A stretch of DNA of 38,173 nt from JAGOEF01 sp964511665 (GTDB lineage Bacteria; Bacteroidota; Bacteroidia; Bacteroidales; ML635J-15). The notes beneath the pieces were generated by a model. The model saw nothing but the letters and a program-made list of their open reading frames with translations. It did not search any database and had not been told where the DNA came from. Positions within the stretch are counted from its first letter, which is position 1. Every line of letters begins with the position of its first letter. Below are positions 25,488-35,026 of the stretch, in pieces. The position numbers and the translations under genes are program-made. Location: contig CAZEHA010000035.1 in NCBI GenBank assembly GCA_964511665.1, positions 1 through 38,173 on the forward strand, read 5' to 3'.

Positions 25488-25670
25488 AAGTTAACAACAT
25501 TAACGGTTCAACAGTTGATAATAACACTTTTCGAAACAGTTCTTTTTGTTTGACAAACTTGTAGCATAACCCCAACAGAAATATGTAATTTGCAGTTCAT
25601 AAGATGGCAACCGTGTGGGTATTTTTTCGTTTAATTCGAAAAACTTATTCTATCAATTAAATCTTTTTAT

Positions 25671-28600
25671 ATGAAAACCATTATCATTACCACAGTGACA
25701 TTTGCATTGACATTACTATTCATGGAATCGGTTGCACAACCTGTACCGATGCACGAAGCCCAAAGTATTGCAGCAGTTTGTTTCTCCGAAATAAAGACAA
25801 AATCATTATCAGAAGTAGTTTTATCCAGTCACTACCTTGTTAAAGACGAATTGGATTTGCCCTTGTATTATGTTTTTTATGAAAACAGCGGTGGGTTTGT
25901 AATTATTTCGGGCGAGAAGCGTACTGTTCCGGTTCTTGCCTGGTCCGACAGTGGTTTTGAAGGCATCAATACTGCAAACACTAATCCGGCTTTTGTCTAT
26001 TGGATGAAAATATACGAAAACCAAATACATCATGTTCGAGAGACCAATGCTTCTATGACACAAGAAGCCATTGACTGGTATCAAAAAATTGAAAACGGAG
26101 AAGAGCTTTGCTTAAGGGCAGCAAAAGATGTTTCGCCATTACTGAGTACAACCTGGAATCAAGGTTGTGGATACAATTCACAATGTCCGGCTGATGCTGC
26201 AGGTCCCTGTGGCAGGGTTTATACGGGATGTGTGGCTACCGCTATGGCTCAGATAATACGCTATATGGAGTATCCGGAGCATGGCACCGGCAGCACCTGT
26301 TATACGCTGAGCGCGTATGGGGAACTTTGTGCAGACTTTGCAGCAGCCACCTACGATTACAGTATCATGCCTAACGGAAGTGGAAACAGCGAGGTAGCCG
26401 AACTCATGTATCATTGCGGTGTAGCAGTAAGCATGGGCTATTCACCCAGTGGTTCAGGAGCGTATTCATCGTCAGTACCCGTTGCTTTCCGCAATTATTT
26501 TGGGTATCGTAACGCCATTTTGCTTGCAAAAAATTCTTACTCCGAAGCAACCTGGAACAGCATTCTGCGAAACGAAATCGACAACAACCGCCCCATATAC
26601 TATTCGGGGCATGGCTCAGGTGGTCATGCATTTGTTTTCGACGGATATCAGGGTTCCGGATTCTTTCATGTCAACTGGGGATGGGGCGGTTCGCTCAATG
26701 GCTATTTCTACTGCAACGACCTTACTCCCGGTAGTCACGACTATACCTCAAACCAGCGCGCTATGGTAGGAGCCATACCAGAACCGCTTTTCTCAGGGCT
26801 TGATGTGTCGGGAGCTACAGAACTCAGCTGCGCTACTCCAGTTTTAGGAAATCTGGCAACCGGCATCAATTATATAAATTACTATGGAAACACGTGGCCG
26901 GCTACCCCGGGTAAAGAATTGGTTTATTACTTTACGACCACACTGCCAGGAAGAATAAGAGTAAAAATAACCAATAGTACCGACGGCAATCTAAATGCCA
27001 TTCTCCTGAGTCACCCTCATCAGGATTCGATAATAACCTATGGAACCAACGGTTTTATTCTTGACGACACAGAACCGGGCACCTATTGGCTGGCTGTTGA
27101 AAGCAGTGTTGCCACAGAGCCATCTTTCGAGATAGAAATTATCTGCCCAACTCCTGATGCAGAACTGATCATTCAATCGGGAAGTATTTCACCGGAATTT
27201 ATTCAATCGGAATTGCCCAACGTACATTTTTCGTCGCAGATAAAAAATATTGGAAATACAAATGCTCCTGCATGCACCATTGAGTATTTCTTATCGGACG
27301 ATATGACGTTTGATTTTGGCACCGATGTTTTTCTGGGCTCTGATGGAGTGCCGGCACTCGGCACCGGAGCAACAGCCACCATTCAAACAACACTGACAAT
27401 GCCCGCCGGACTTACTTCAGGAAGCAAAAACATTGTATTTGTGGTTGACCGCAGCAATGTGGTTGTTGAGGCCGACGACCAGAACGAATACTTCACATGG
27501 GCCACAGTTCCTGATCCGGGCTTGCTCGACTGCACTTCGGCAATTGCCATAACAAACAATCAGTGGTACTACAACAACACCTCGGTGAACGGGAACAATC
27601 AGGTGGAAAACTATTGGTCGGTAACCGATCTTGATGGCAACGAAATTGTGTACAGTTTTATAGCTCCCTATTCGGGTATGGCCTATCTGTGGTTCACCGA
27701 AAAAACACCCGGACAAATGTATTGCATGGCCTATCCCGTATGCAACGAAAACACATATTTAGGTAGTGTATGGTTCAATAACACAACCGATACGATAGGA
27801 TCTTCAAATTTCTATGTAAATGCAGGCAGCGAATACTACGTGGTTGTTGATAGCAAAGTGGCAAACGAAGCAGCCTTTGGTGTAAAAATTATGTTACCCG
27901 GGGAATGCCCGAATCCTGGTCTTGAATACTGGGGAAATCTGAGTTTGTGCGACGAGGAATCTTATCCCGGCTTCTGGACAGACTGGGGTTACTCAAATTA
28001 CCAATGGTACCACAATGGGTTGCCCATAGCCGGCGAAATCACAAATAGTGTAATGGCAACGGAACCAGGAAGCTACTATGTTGAAATAACCGAAAACGGC
28101 TGTACCCAGCAATCAGAAACCTTAACGGTTAACATGAGCTATCCGCCCGATACGGCACAAATTGTTGCTACCGGACCTACCACTTTTTGTGAGAATGAAA
28201 GTGTATTGCTTGAAATATCAAATGCCTTGAGTTGTGAGTTTCAATGGACGCTAAACGGCGAGAACATCGAAGGAGCAACAAACCCACAGTTTACAGCTAC
28301 TGAATCGGGCAAATACAGACTAAAAACCATCAATGGCTATTGCTCAGTAGTGTCGGCCGATTATATTGATGTTATTGTGAACCCTCTACCTATTGACATT
28401 GGAGAAAATACACCTATTCCATCATCATTGCCAGAGCATTATTACACTTTTGATGAAAACAATTACGATAGCTTCAACAATTATTCTTTCACATGCTGGG
28501 ATTTTCAGCCGGCCGATGACCGTAACGGCCTTTTTTGGAAAGCCCGTGATTTTACCTCAGAAAATGTTTTTGGATACTCACCCCATAATTATGCAATGCC

Positions 28601-31352
28601 CAATGCATTCACTCACACCTTCTGGTTCCGCACCACCACAACACAGGGAGGCGCAATCGTTTCGTTCGTTAACAACCCATGGGGTCCCACTTCACAGGAT
28701 GCTGTGGTGTATATGTCAGACAACGGAAAACTTCATTTCTGGATGAGTAACGGCGGTTCGGGAGCCGAACTGTCGTCGGTGCAATCGTATAACGATGGAA
28801 ACTGGCACAGCGTGCTTATCACCCACGAAACCGGAATCTTAATGGAAATAGATGGAGGCGACGAATTCCTGCAGATTTCGACACCTGTGAGCCATGGCAG
28901 CTTCAACGGATACTGGACCTATGCCGGGCCACAGGTTCCCGCAGCCGTGTCGTTTGACCCTACATCGGGATATTTCGACGGAGTTCTTGATGAACTGTTG
29001 TGTATTAATGAATCGAGGTACATCTTGCGCAATTATCTTGACGACGACCCTGAACTGTCAATTGTACCGTTAGGCGACACAGTACTTTGCGATATGGGCA
29101 TCGTGTATTTCGAAGTACAAAACTCGCAACTGGGTGTTGAATACCGAGCCTGGAACAATACACTATCCTCATGGCACGGCCCTGCTGTTTCGGGATCAGG
29201 CGGAAATATCAGCATCGGCGGGCAGTTGGTGAACCAGACATCGGAATTCGTGTTTTATGCCACCCAAACCGCTACATCGTGCCAAACTATCTTATCAGAA
29301 ACAATTACCATCGGTGTATATCCAACACTGACACCATCGGTAAGCATTTCGTCGGATGGTGTTAACCCTATATGTGCAGGAACTACGGTTCAATACACAG
29401 CCACTCTCCAAAATACGGGCGCCAATCCTGTAATAGAATGGTATGTTAATGGGCTGGCCCAAGGTGTTCACACAATAAATTTCAGTACCATAATCAATGC
29501 ATCAACCGATACAGTGTATGCTATAGTAACACCCACCTATTATTGTCTGACGGTAGCCTCCGCTCAAAGCAATCATATCGGATTTGAGGTGTTACCCCTG
29601 CATAATCCTTCGGTAAGCATAGCGCGAAACCCCGAAGGAATTGTATGTGTAGAAACTACAGTTACATTTACAGCGACAACAGATGATTGTGGTACAAACC
29701 CCACTTATTTATGGTATCTGAACGGGGTTCATGTAGGGCTGAACAATCCGGTATATTGGCATGCAGGATGGGATTCGGGCGACGATGTTCATGTTGAGGT
29801 AATACCTGATTATGCTTGCGTTGCGACTAATGAGGCAGTGTCGAACAGCGAAACCATTACAATTTCAACACCGCCTGAAGCTGACTATACCATTGTTAGT
29901 GGAGGAACCTGCCTTGGCGAAGATATTTGCTTCGAATATTCGGGCGAAACCGAAGGCCTCGATCATGTGGAATGGATTGTTATCAATAATTCCATATACA
30001 CTTATTATTCAGGTACTGGGCCAATTTGTCATACTCCTTCGGCCGGAATACTTGATATTATTGTAGAAGCCTACGATGTGTACGGATGCTCCGACACTGC
30101 ATGGTACTTCAGTTATGGACTGGTCGAAGAAGTTTTTCCCGAAGTCAGTATTTCGAGTAATCAAGCCGGTGCAGTATGCCATAATCAAGGTATTGTTTTT
30201 AGTGCCAATGTCGAAAATTGTGGTTCAAATCCCCAGTATCAATGGTATCGCAATGGGTTGGAAGTTGGCACAAATCAAGCCGAGTATTTTGATACGGAAT
30301 TTGCCGATAACGAAGAAATTTGGGTTGTTGTAACTCATAATTTAGCTTGCGCCGATGGAAGCAGTACTGAATCGAACCATATTTTTACCGTAATTCACCC
30401 AATGCTTAACGCTGATATTAATATTGCAAGTGGAATATGCACGGGCAATCAGTTTTGTTTTAACTATGATGGAGACCCTGAAAGCATCACAAATATCGCT
30501 TTCGAAATAATCGACGGAGGTCCATTCTATATGTTTTATGGATTGGGGCCACATTGCTACACACCCATAAATAGCAGTATTCAATTATCGATGTTAACAA
30601 TCGACATCTATGGCTGCCTCGACACAGCCTACTACGATTACGTGGTTTCGCCCGGCATCGAGCTGAATATTTTCGACACAGTGTATCACTGCGCTGCTGC
30701 CCTGGCCATTTATCACGCACCGGCCGGGTACACTTCTTACGAATGGTCGAATGGGTCGGGTTTTTCATATCTTTCGACGCCTTTCGACGGGTTGTATTAC
30801 CTTACTGTTACCAACGAAAGCGGTTGTTCCGGTGTTGATTCCATTGTGGTGGCCAGCTATCCTGAACTCAGTTTTGACTGGCCTGACGATACAACCATTT
30901 GCTTCGACGAAACCCTGATTATAATGAATCCGTACCCCGAAAACACGCATACCTGGTATGTGGGGTCAGGAATGGGATTTTCGGCGAGTCAGGTTGAGAT
31001 TGGCTACACCGGCGAAAACCCAATAGACCTGGTACTGTATGTTTCTGACGAAAACTGCATGTATGGCGACACCATGGCTGTTCATTTCGAAACATGCGAG
31101 AACATTGCCCCATGGCACAGTAGTTCCTTTAACATGTATCCCAACCCTGCCACAACCGAAATATATTTCGAGCTGAGTGAGCTACCCGGTGATGCCATTG
31201 TTTACGATGCTACGGGACGTGTGGTAATGCAAAAACCCCTAACACCGGGCAACAATACATTGTTTGTTGGAAATCTGTCGGAAGGGAGTTACACATGCAT
31301 TGTTATCACCCAAAGTGGAAATAGATACCGTTCGAGGTTTGTGAAACAATAA
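25671..31352 (+). CDS. Giant secreted C10 (streptopain-like) cysteine protease with T9SS sorting domain
   Basis: A 1893-residue modular protein. Signal peptide (SVA|Q), prodomain (about 25-140), C10 protease (about 145-370) with STTWNQGCGYN, catalytic C187 (TGCVATAMAQ), H319 (GGHAFVFDGY) and VNWGWGG. Then beta-sandwich segments, a CARDB-like domain (about 505-612, QIKNIGNTNAP), Ig-like modules, a LamG/concanavalin-like domain (about 921-1117), five alternating Ig/PKD-like repeats (about 1222-1660) and a T9SS type A tail (about 1819-1893; FNMYPNPATTEIYFE, YDATGRVV). C10 enzymes include SpeB and the Bacteroides fragipains. It should be exported through the outer membrane and act on host, prey or environmental proteins; the lectin-like part may bind glycans (inference). 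Confidence 0.9.
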   Translation: MKTIIITTVTFALTLLFMESVAQPVPMHEAQSIAAVCFSEIKTKSLSEVVLSSHYLVKDELDLPLYYVFYENSGGFVIISGEKRTVPVLAWSDSGFEGINTANTNPAFVYWMKIYENQIHHVRETNASMTQEAIDWYQKIENGEELCLRAAKDVSPLLSTTWNQGCGYNSQCPADAAGPCGRVYTGCVATAMAQIIRYMEYPEHGTGSTCYTLSAYGELCADFAAATYDYSIMPNGSGNSEVAELMYHCGVAVSMGYSPSGSGAYSSSVPVAFRNYFGYRNAILLAKNSYSEATWNSILRNEIDNNRPIYYSGHGSGGHAFVFDGYQGSGFFHVNWGWGGSLNGYFYCNDLTPGSHDYTSNQRAMVGAIPEPLFSGLDVSGATELSCATPVLGNLATGINYINYYGNTWPATPGKELVYYFTTTLPGRIRVKITNSTDGNLNAILLSHPHQDSIITYGTNGFILDDTEPGTYWLAVESSVATEPSFEIEIICPTPDAELIIQSGSISPEFIQSELPNVHFSSQIKNIGNTNAPACTIEYFLSDDMTFDFGTDVFLGSDGVPALGTGATATIQTTLTMPAGLTSGSKNIVFVVDRSNVVVEADDQNEYFTWATVPDPGLLDCTSAIAITNNQWYYNNTSVNGNNQVENYWSVTDLDGNEIVYSFIAPYSGMAYLWFTEKTPGQMYCMAYPVCNENTYLGSVWFNNTTDTIGSSNFYVNAGSEYYVVVDSKVANEAAFGVKIMLPGECPNPGLEYWGNLSLCDEESYPGFWTDWGYSNYQWYHNGLPIAGEITNSVMATEPGSYYVEITENGCTQQSETLTVNMSYPPDTAQIVATGPTTFCENESVLLEISNALSCEFQWTLNGENIEGATNPQFTATESGKYRLKTINGYCSVVSADYIDVIVNPLPIDIGENTPIPSSLPEHYYTFDENNYDSFNNYSFTCWDFQPADDRNGLFWKARDFTSENVFGYSPHNYAMPNAFTHTFWFRTTTTQGGAIVSFVNNPWGPTSQDAVVYMSDNGKLHFWMSNGGSGAELSSVQSYNDGNWHSVLITHETGILMEIDGGDEFLQISTPVSHGSFNGYWTYAGPQVPAAVSFDPTSGYFDGVLDELLCINESRYILRNYLDDDPELSIVPLGDTVLCDMGIVYFEVQNSQLGVEYRAWNNTLSSWHGPAVSGSGGNISIGGQLVNQTSEFVFYATQTATSCQTILSETITIGVYPTLTPSVSISSDGVNPICAGTTVQYTATLQNTGANPVIEWYVNGLAQGVHTINFSTIINASTDTVYAIVTPTYYCLTVASAQSNHIGFEVLPLHNPSVSIARNPEGIVCVETTVTFTATTDDCGTNPTYLWYLNGVHVGLNNPVYWHAGWDSGDDVHVEVIPDYACVATNEAVSNSETITISTPPEADYTIVSGGTCLGEDICFEYSGETEGLDHVEWIVINNSIYTYYSGTGPICHTPSAGILDIIVEAYDVYGCSDTAWYFSYGLVEEVFPEVSISSNQAGAVCHNQGIVFSANVENCGSNPQYQWYRNGLEVGTNQAEYFDTEFADNEEIWVVVTHNLACADGSSTESNHIFTVIHPMLNADINIASGICTGNQFCFNYDGDPESITNIAFEIIDGGPFYMFYGLGPHCYTPINSSIQLSMLTIDIYGCLDTAYYDYVVSPGIELNIFDTVYHCAAALAIYHAPAGYTSYEWSNGSGFSYLSTPFDGLYYLTVTNESGCSGVDSIVVASYPELSFDWPDDTTICFDETLIIMNPYPENTHTWYVGSGMGFSASQVEIGYTGENPIDLVLYVSDENCMYGDTMAVHFETCENIAPWHSSSFNMYPNPATTEIYFELSELPGDAIVYDATGRVVMQKPLTPGNNTLFVGNLSEGSYTCIVITQSGNRYRSRFVKQ
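29334..29606 (+). repeat. Ig-like repeat A1 in the C10 protease
   Basis: Encodes PSVSISSDG...CAGTTVQYTA...NPVIEWYVNG...; a C-x-G/E-T-x-V-x-x-A core and a W-Y-x-N-G turn recur in A2 and A3. Confidence 0.75.
29607..29873 (+). repeat. Ig-like repeat A2 in the C10 protease
   Basis: Encodes PSVSIARNPEGIVC...TFTA...CGTNPTYLWYLNG; directly tandem with A1. Confidence 0.75.
29874..30137 (+). repeat. PKD-like repeat B1 in the C10 protease
   Basis: Encodes PEADYTIVSGG-TCLGEDICFEYSGE...ICHTPSAGI...YGCSDTAWY; different fold pattern from A repeats, matched by B2. Confidence 0.75.
30138..30398 (+). repeat. Ig-like repeat A3 in the C10 protease
   Basis: Encodes PEVSISSNQAGAVC...FSANVENCGSNPQYQWYRNG; closest in pattern to A2. 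Together B1-A3-B2 indicates duplication of an A-B pair. Confidence 0.75.
30399..30650 (+). repeat. PKD-like repeat B2 in the C10 protease
   Basis: Encodes the B1-like series INIASGICTGNQFCFNYDGD...HCYTPINSS...YGCLDTAYY. Confidence 0.75.
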
Positions 31353-31384
31353 AAACAGTAGTTTTGGTAAGACAGCAGTAACAT

Positions 31385-32323
31385 CTACAACAGCCAGAAC
31401 AGAAAACTGATGGTTGCAAACGACAACACTGTGCTCAGAAAGATATTGCCCACCGATTGTTTATAATCGAGATCGAGATCTCTGACCAGCACTGAAATTA
31501 ATATCATACAAGGCATTCCGGCCAGCAGCACAACCACTCCAACGGCTGTGCTGTTCATGTGAAGCAATCCTGCCAAACCGGCATATTTCAGCAGCAGAAG
31601 GAGTATTGCAGGCACCAGTAATAGCTTATTGAAACTGACAAGATACGATCTGATGTTGGTAAACACACGCAGCGGATTTACCATAGCCAGCACAGCACCC
31701 ACGTACACCATCGAAATATAGGTGGTGGTTTTCCCAATGTGCGATAGCGGGCTCAAAATGATATCAGGAATAGTAACAGGAAGAAACATAAAAGTAATTC
31801 CCGCTGCAAAAGCCATGGTTACCGGATTAAGCAGATTTTTCCATGCCTTGCCACCTTGCCTGTTGCGCGAACTGTAGAGTATAAACACCCCCCAAGTCCA
31901 AATCAACGCATTTTGCCCCAGATGAAACATGGTTGCGTAAATAAGACCTTCGCCACCCGGATACAAGGCATTGATGATTGGGAAACCCAAAAACACCACA
32001 TTCCCAAACATAGCACTAACGCGGTGCAGGGCTGTGTTGTCGCGGCTGAGCCGAAGAATACGCGCCGAAACTCCAGCCATTGCAAAAAACAACACAACAC
32101 TGCCCATACTCAGGGCTATTACAATGGCAGAGTTTTTAAGGATTTCGGGGTTGGTTTCGTTACCGGCAAATGTGGTGAAAATCAGCAAGGGAAGGGTGAT
32201 TTTTGTAACCAGTTTCACCATTCCATTGGCAGTATCTTCTTTAATTAACTTTGCCAGAAACGCAACAGCCCCAACCGAAGCCATCAGCGCAAGCATCGCA
32301 ATCTGTGTGAGAATAATCTGCAT
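31385..32323 (-). CDS. AEC (auxin efflux carrier) family transporter
   Basis: A 312-residue integral membrane protein of about ten hydrophobic segments with the AEC hallmarks: TKITLPLLIFTTFAGN near the N-terminus, FGNVVFLGFPII in the middle and AGMPCMILISVL in the C-terminal half. Family members move dicarboxylates or other organic anions; the substrate is unknown. I use the ATG that begins MQIILTQIAML. An ATG 72 nt further upstream would add 24 residues that are not membrane-protein-like at the N-terminus and would lie upstream of a consensus promoter. Convergent with the C10 protease gene. Confidence 0.87.
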   Translation of the reverse strand: MQIILTQIAMLALMASVGAVAFLAKLIKEDTANGMVKLVTKITLPLLIFTTFAGNETNPEILKNSAIVIALSMGSVVLFFAMAGVSARILRLSRDNTALHRVSAMFGNVVFLGFPIINALYPGGEGLIYATMFHLGQNALIWTWGVFILYSSRNRQGGKAWKNLLNPVTMAFAAGITFMFLPVTIPDIILSPLSHIGKTTTYISMVYVGAVLAMVNPLRVFTNIRSYLVSFNKLLLVPAILLLLLKYAGLAGLLHMNSTAVGVVVLLAGMPCMILISVLVRDLDLDYKQSVGNIFLSTVLSFATISFLFWLL

Positions 32324-32327
32324 GTCG

Positions 32328-32355
32328 CAAATGTAGTAATTAATGAACATATCAA
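32328..32355 (-). promoter_or_regulatory. Promoter immediately before the AEC transporter
   Basis: On the minus strand TTG (32355-32353), 17 nt, then TACATTTG (32335-32328), an exact consensus match. It ends only 4 nt before the ATG, so the transcript would have almost no leader. Confidence 0.5.
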
Positions 32356-32484
32356 TTCTATTGTGCAACAAACCTGCGCTAAAAAACAACATCAATCCGA
32401 AAAATATGCAGATAAAATTTCGTATTCTGATAAAGATATTTTATTTTTAACTGAAATATTAAACACCAGAATATAACCATTGCT

Positions 32485-34011
32485 ATGAAACTAATTTGTC
32501 CGTTGCTATTTCTGATACTCTGTGTTCAATTGTTTGCTCAGCCCAAATGGATTGATGCACAATGGCGCAAGGCGCAATATCCCGATGCACTATACCTCGT
32601 GGGTTATGCCTCGGAACAAAACAAAGCGGCTACCCAAAGCGAGTTATTACCTAAACTCGAAGGCTTTGCCAAATCGCGCCTCAGCGAATCGGTGCTGGTA
32701 AGCATAACCAGTTTAATTGATATGAACCTCACAGAAACCAATTCCGGAGTAAACGAATATGTGCGGAAAAACTGCCTGTCGAACAGCAACATCAGGCTTG
32801 CCGGTTTAAAAACCGAGCAATACTACAACCCAAAAACCAAAACAGGCTATGCGATGGTGTACGCAAAAAAAGAAGATGTTGCAAACCTCTATAAAAGAAT
32901 GATTACCGAAAAAGCAGATGCCATTCATCAAAATACCGTGCAGGCGCAACAACTCGAAAATGCAGGCGACAAAAAAAACGCGCTGAAAATCTACTATCAG
33001 ACCATGAGTATGTTTCGTGAAGCCGAAGAAGCACAGGCAATATATGTGGCCCTGAAACAAAACATCAACGACGAAGATGCGGCCATTGGCAGGCTGATAA
33101 GCTTAAAAAACACCGTGGAAAACGGCATTATAACCATCAGCAATTCAAAACACCTCAGCATCGACGACGCTTGCTTTCTATTGGCTCAGGCTTACTATGT
33201 GCAAACCGGCGACATGGCAGCCAGCATCCGACTGACTCCGTTTACCTATCGCGACACCAAAATGGGCAGTGCATTTTCGAGGGCTTTTGCCCGAAGTTTT
33301 GAGCAGCAACTCATCACCGAAGCCAGATATGGAATCACCACCCAGGGAAATTATCAGCCGGGCACCGAATCGCAAACGCCCTATACAATTACCGGAACCT
33401 ACTGGGAAGAAGGCAATACCATTCGTGTTATCAGTGTAATGCGCGATATGAACTATAAAGCCATTGCAGGTGCCGAAATCTGTATTAGCACCTCAGGTCT
33501 CGATTCGCTGAAGATTTCGGCACAGCCCGAAAACTTTGTTGACGCCTATGCCGAAATGCAGGTATTCAAAAAAGACGAAGTAATTAATGGCGATTTGCTC
33601 ACTGAACTATGGACCAACAAAGGCGACGAAAACCTGATTTTTGCAGAAGGAGAACGTATGAAAGTGTACGTAAGGGTTAACAAAGAATGCCACCTCAGGC
33701 TTACCTACTACCTTGCCGATGGAAGCAAAGTGTTGCTGCTAAACGACTATTACATTGATGCATCGAAAATTAACAGGGTTTACGAAATTCCATACGAATT
33801 CGAATGTTCGCCTCCCTTTGGCACCGAAATACTGCAACTTAACGCACAAACAAGCGCTTTTCCCGACCTAAAAACCTCGATATTCGACGGCTATACTATC
33901 ATTGAAGAAACAACCGACGAAATTCTTGCAAAAAACCGGGGAATGAAACGGGTTGACGACCCCATACTCAGGTCTGAAAAACGCCTGATTGTTAGTACCA
34001 TGGCATTTTAA
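32485..34011 (+). CDS. Exported LPP20-like / DUF4384-like protein
   Basis: A 508-residue secreted protein. Signal peptide ends LFA|QP (about residue 18). Residues 20-140 resemble LPP20-type domains (YPDALYLVGYASEQNKA, then a helix with AKSRLSESV and a strand pair). A helical stretch (about 140-270) follows, containing a TPR-like helix pair (QQLENAGDKKNALKIYYQ). The C-terminal region (about 385-480) fits DUF4384: GERMKVYVRVNKECHLRLTY, LADGSKVLLLNDYY, then PPFGTEILQL. In other bacteria DUF4384 is often fused to or encoded beside caspase-domain peptidases (from memory), which matches the C14 genes downstream. Promoter unclear; the next gene has its own. Confidence 0.72.
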   Translation: MKLICPLLFLILCVQLFAQPKWIDAQWRKAQYPDALYLVGYASEQNKAATQSELLPKLEGFAKSRLSESVLVSITSLIDMNLTETNSGVNEYVRKNCLSNSNIRLAGLKTEQYYNPKTKTGYAMVYAKKEDVANLYKRMITEKADAIHQNTVQAQQLENAGDKKNALKIYYQTMSMFREAEEAQAIYVALKQNINDEDAAIGRLISLKNTVENGIITISNSKHLSIDDACFLLAQAYYVQTGDMAASIRLTPFTYRDTKMGSAFSRAFARSFEQQLITEARYGITTQGNYQPGTESQTPYTITGTYWEEGNTIRVISVMRDMNYKAIAGAEICISTSGLDSLKISAQPENFVDAYAEMQVFKKDEVINGDLLTELWTNKGDENLIFAEGERMKVYVRVNKECHLRLTYYLADGSKVLLLNDYYIDASKINRVYEIPYEFECSPPFGTEILQLNAQTSAFPDLKTSIFDGYTIIEETTDEILAKNRGMKRVDDPILRSEKRLIVSTMAF

Positions 34012-34020
34012 TAATTTTGA

Positions 34021-34051
34021 TTGTAGAATTATTTCGATTTATATATATTTG
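34021..34051 (+). promoter_or_regulatory. Promoter for the barrel-protein/caspase operon
   Basis: TTG (34021-34023), 20 nt, TATATTTG (34044-34051): an exact Bacteroidota promoter match, about 59 nt before the start of the 299-residue protein. It begins right after the stop of the LPP20/DUF4384-like gene, so the downstream genes can be transcribed independently. Confidence 0.7.
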
Positions 34052-34109
34052 TAGGTAAAATAACGTGTATAAACAATGATTAACCGGTACTCTAACTAAA
34101 TGTACTCTC

Positions 34110-35009
34110 ATGAAAAAAATTTACACACTCCTTGTATTAAGCTTGATTCCGGTAAGTTTTTTGCTGGCGCAGCGCGCTTTTGAGGTGAAAAATATTGTCC
34201 CCGAACAGAAAGCTGACAAAATTTACATCAATTACGAAATTGTAAATTCGAATGTAAATCAGCTGTTTTCCGTTGAAATATCGGTGAAAACCGGAACCGG
34301 AACCGGAAGCAATTTTGTTTTGAAAAGCGTTACCGGCGATGTAGGCGAAGCTGTAGTGGGTGGAAAAAGCACCTACCAGGCTGTGTGGGATGTGCGTAAA
34401 GATCTCGACAGGCTCACCAGCGCCGAATTTACCGTGGTGGCCAATCTCACCAAAGACAACAGCGTGGTTGAGAAACCACAAAAAGAAGAAAAACCGGCCA
34501 AGGTAAAAGAAGAAAAACCTGTGGTGGTTAAAGAAACCAAGCCAATTTCTGACAATCAAAAATTCAGTATTCTCAGATACGACAAAGAAAACAAAGGACA
34601 ATGGTTTGCGGCAGTAGAAACATGGGGTATTAAAGGCGGGTACCGGGGAAAGTGGGGGTTTGGATTGCTTGCAGGACAAGATTTAAGTTGGTTTGGTGAA
34701 TTTACACTGTTGGCTGATGTATCGAAAAGCCTGATTAGAAAACGTAATTTCCAGTGGAGCATATATCCGGTTTTTGGATATACAACCGCTACCGTTAGCG
34801 GGTATGGGCAATGGGTTTCAGTTTATGATGAATGGGGCAATTATTTGTACGAAATGTACGTTGACGAATATTGGGAAGAGAAGCAGCCGTCTTACGCAGT
34901 TGGTTTAGGCACTGATGTATGCATTGGTCACCTGTATTTCAATATTGACCTCTTTGTTGATAAAGCATCAGATTTAAGACCTTTTGCCGGTATCGGCTGG
35001 CGTTTTTAA
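34110..35009 (+). CDS. Exported protein with N-terminal Ig-like domain, charged linker and beta-rich C-terminus
   Basis: A 299-residue protein with a signal peptide ending LLA|QR. Residues 22-115 form a beta-sandwich-like domain (YINYEIVNSN, GGKSTYQAVWDV) of a type often placed beside periplasmic Bacteroidota domains. Residues 118-150 are a Lys/Glu/Pro-rich linker (KPQKEEKPAKVKEEKP). The last 130 residues alternate aromatic and glycine strands (GGYRGKWGFGLLAG, YPVFGYTTATVSGYG) and end AGIGWRF, a terminal aromatic residue typical of outer-membrane beta-barrel or porin-like proteins. No enzyme motif. It ends 17 nt before the first caspase gene and is probably cotranscribed with it. Confidence 0.7.
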   Translation: MKKIYTLLVLSLIPVSFLLAQRAFEVKNIVPEQKADKIYINYEIVNSNVNQLFSVEISVKTGTGTGSNFVLKSVTGDVGEAVVGGKSTYQAVWDVRKDLDRLTSAEFTVVANLTKDNSVVEKPQKEEKPAKVKEEKPVVVKETKPISDNQKFSILRYDKENKGQWFAAVETWGIKGGYRGKWGFGLLAGQDLSWFGEFTLLADVSKSLIRKRNFQWSIYPVFGYTTATVSGYGQWVSVYDEWGNYLYEMYVDEYWEEKQPSYAVGLGTDVCIGHLYFNIDLFVDKASDLRPFAGIGWRF

Positions 35010-35026
35010 CGTAACAGATTACTATC

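Noticed and set aside
32324..32395. Longer AEC transporter start
   Set aside because: The extra 24 residues lie upstream of a consensus promoter and do not extend the first membrane segment.
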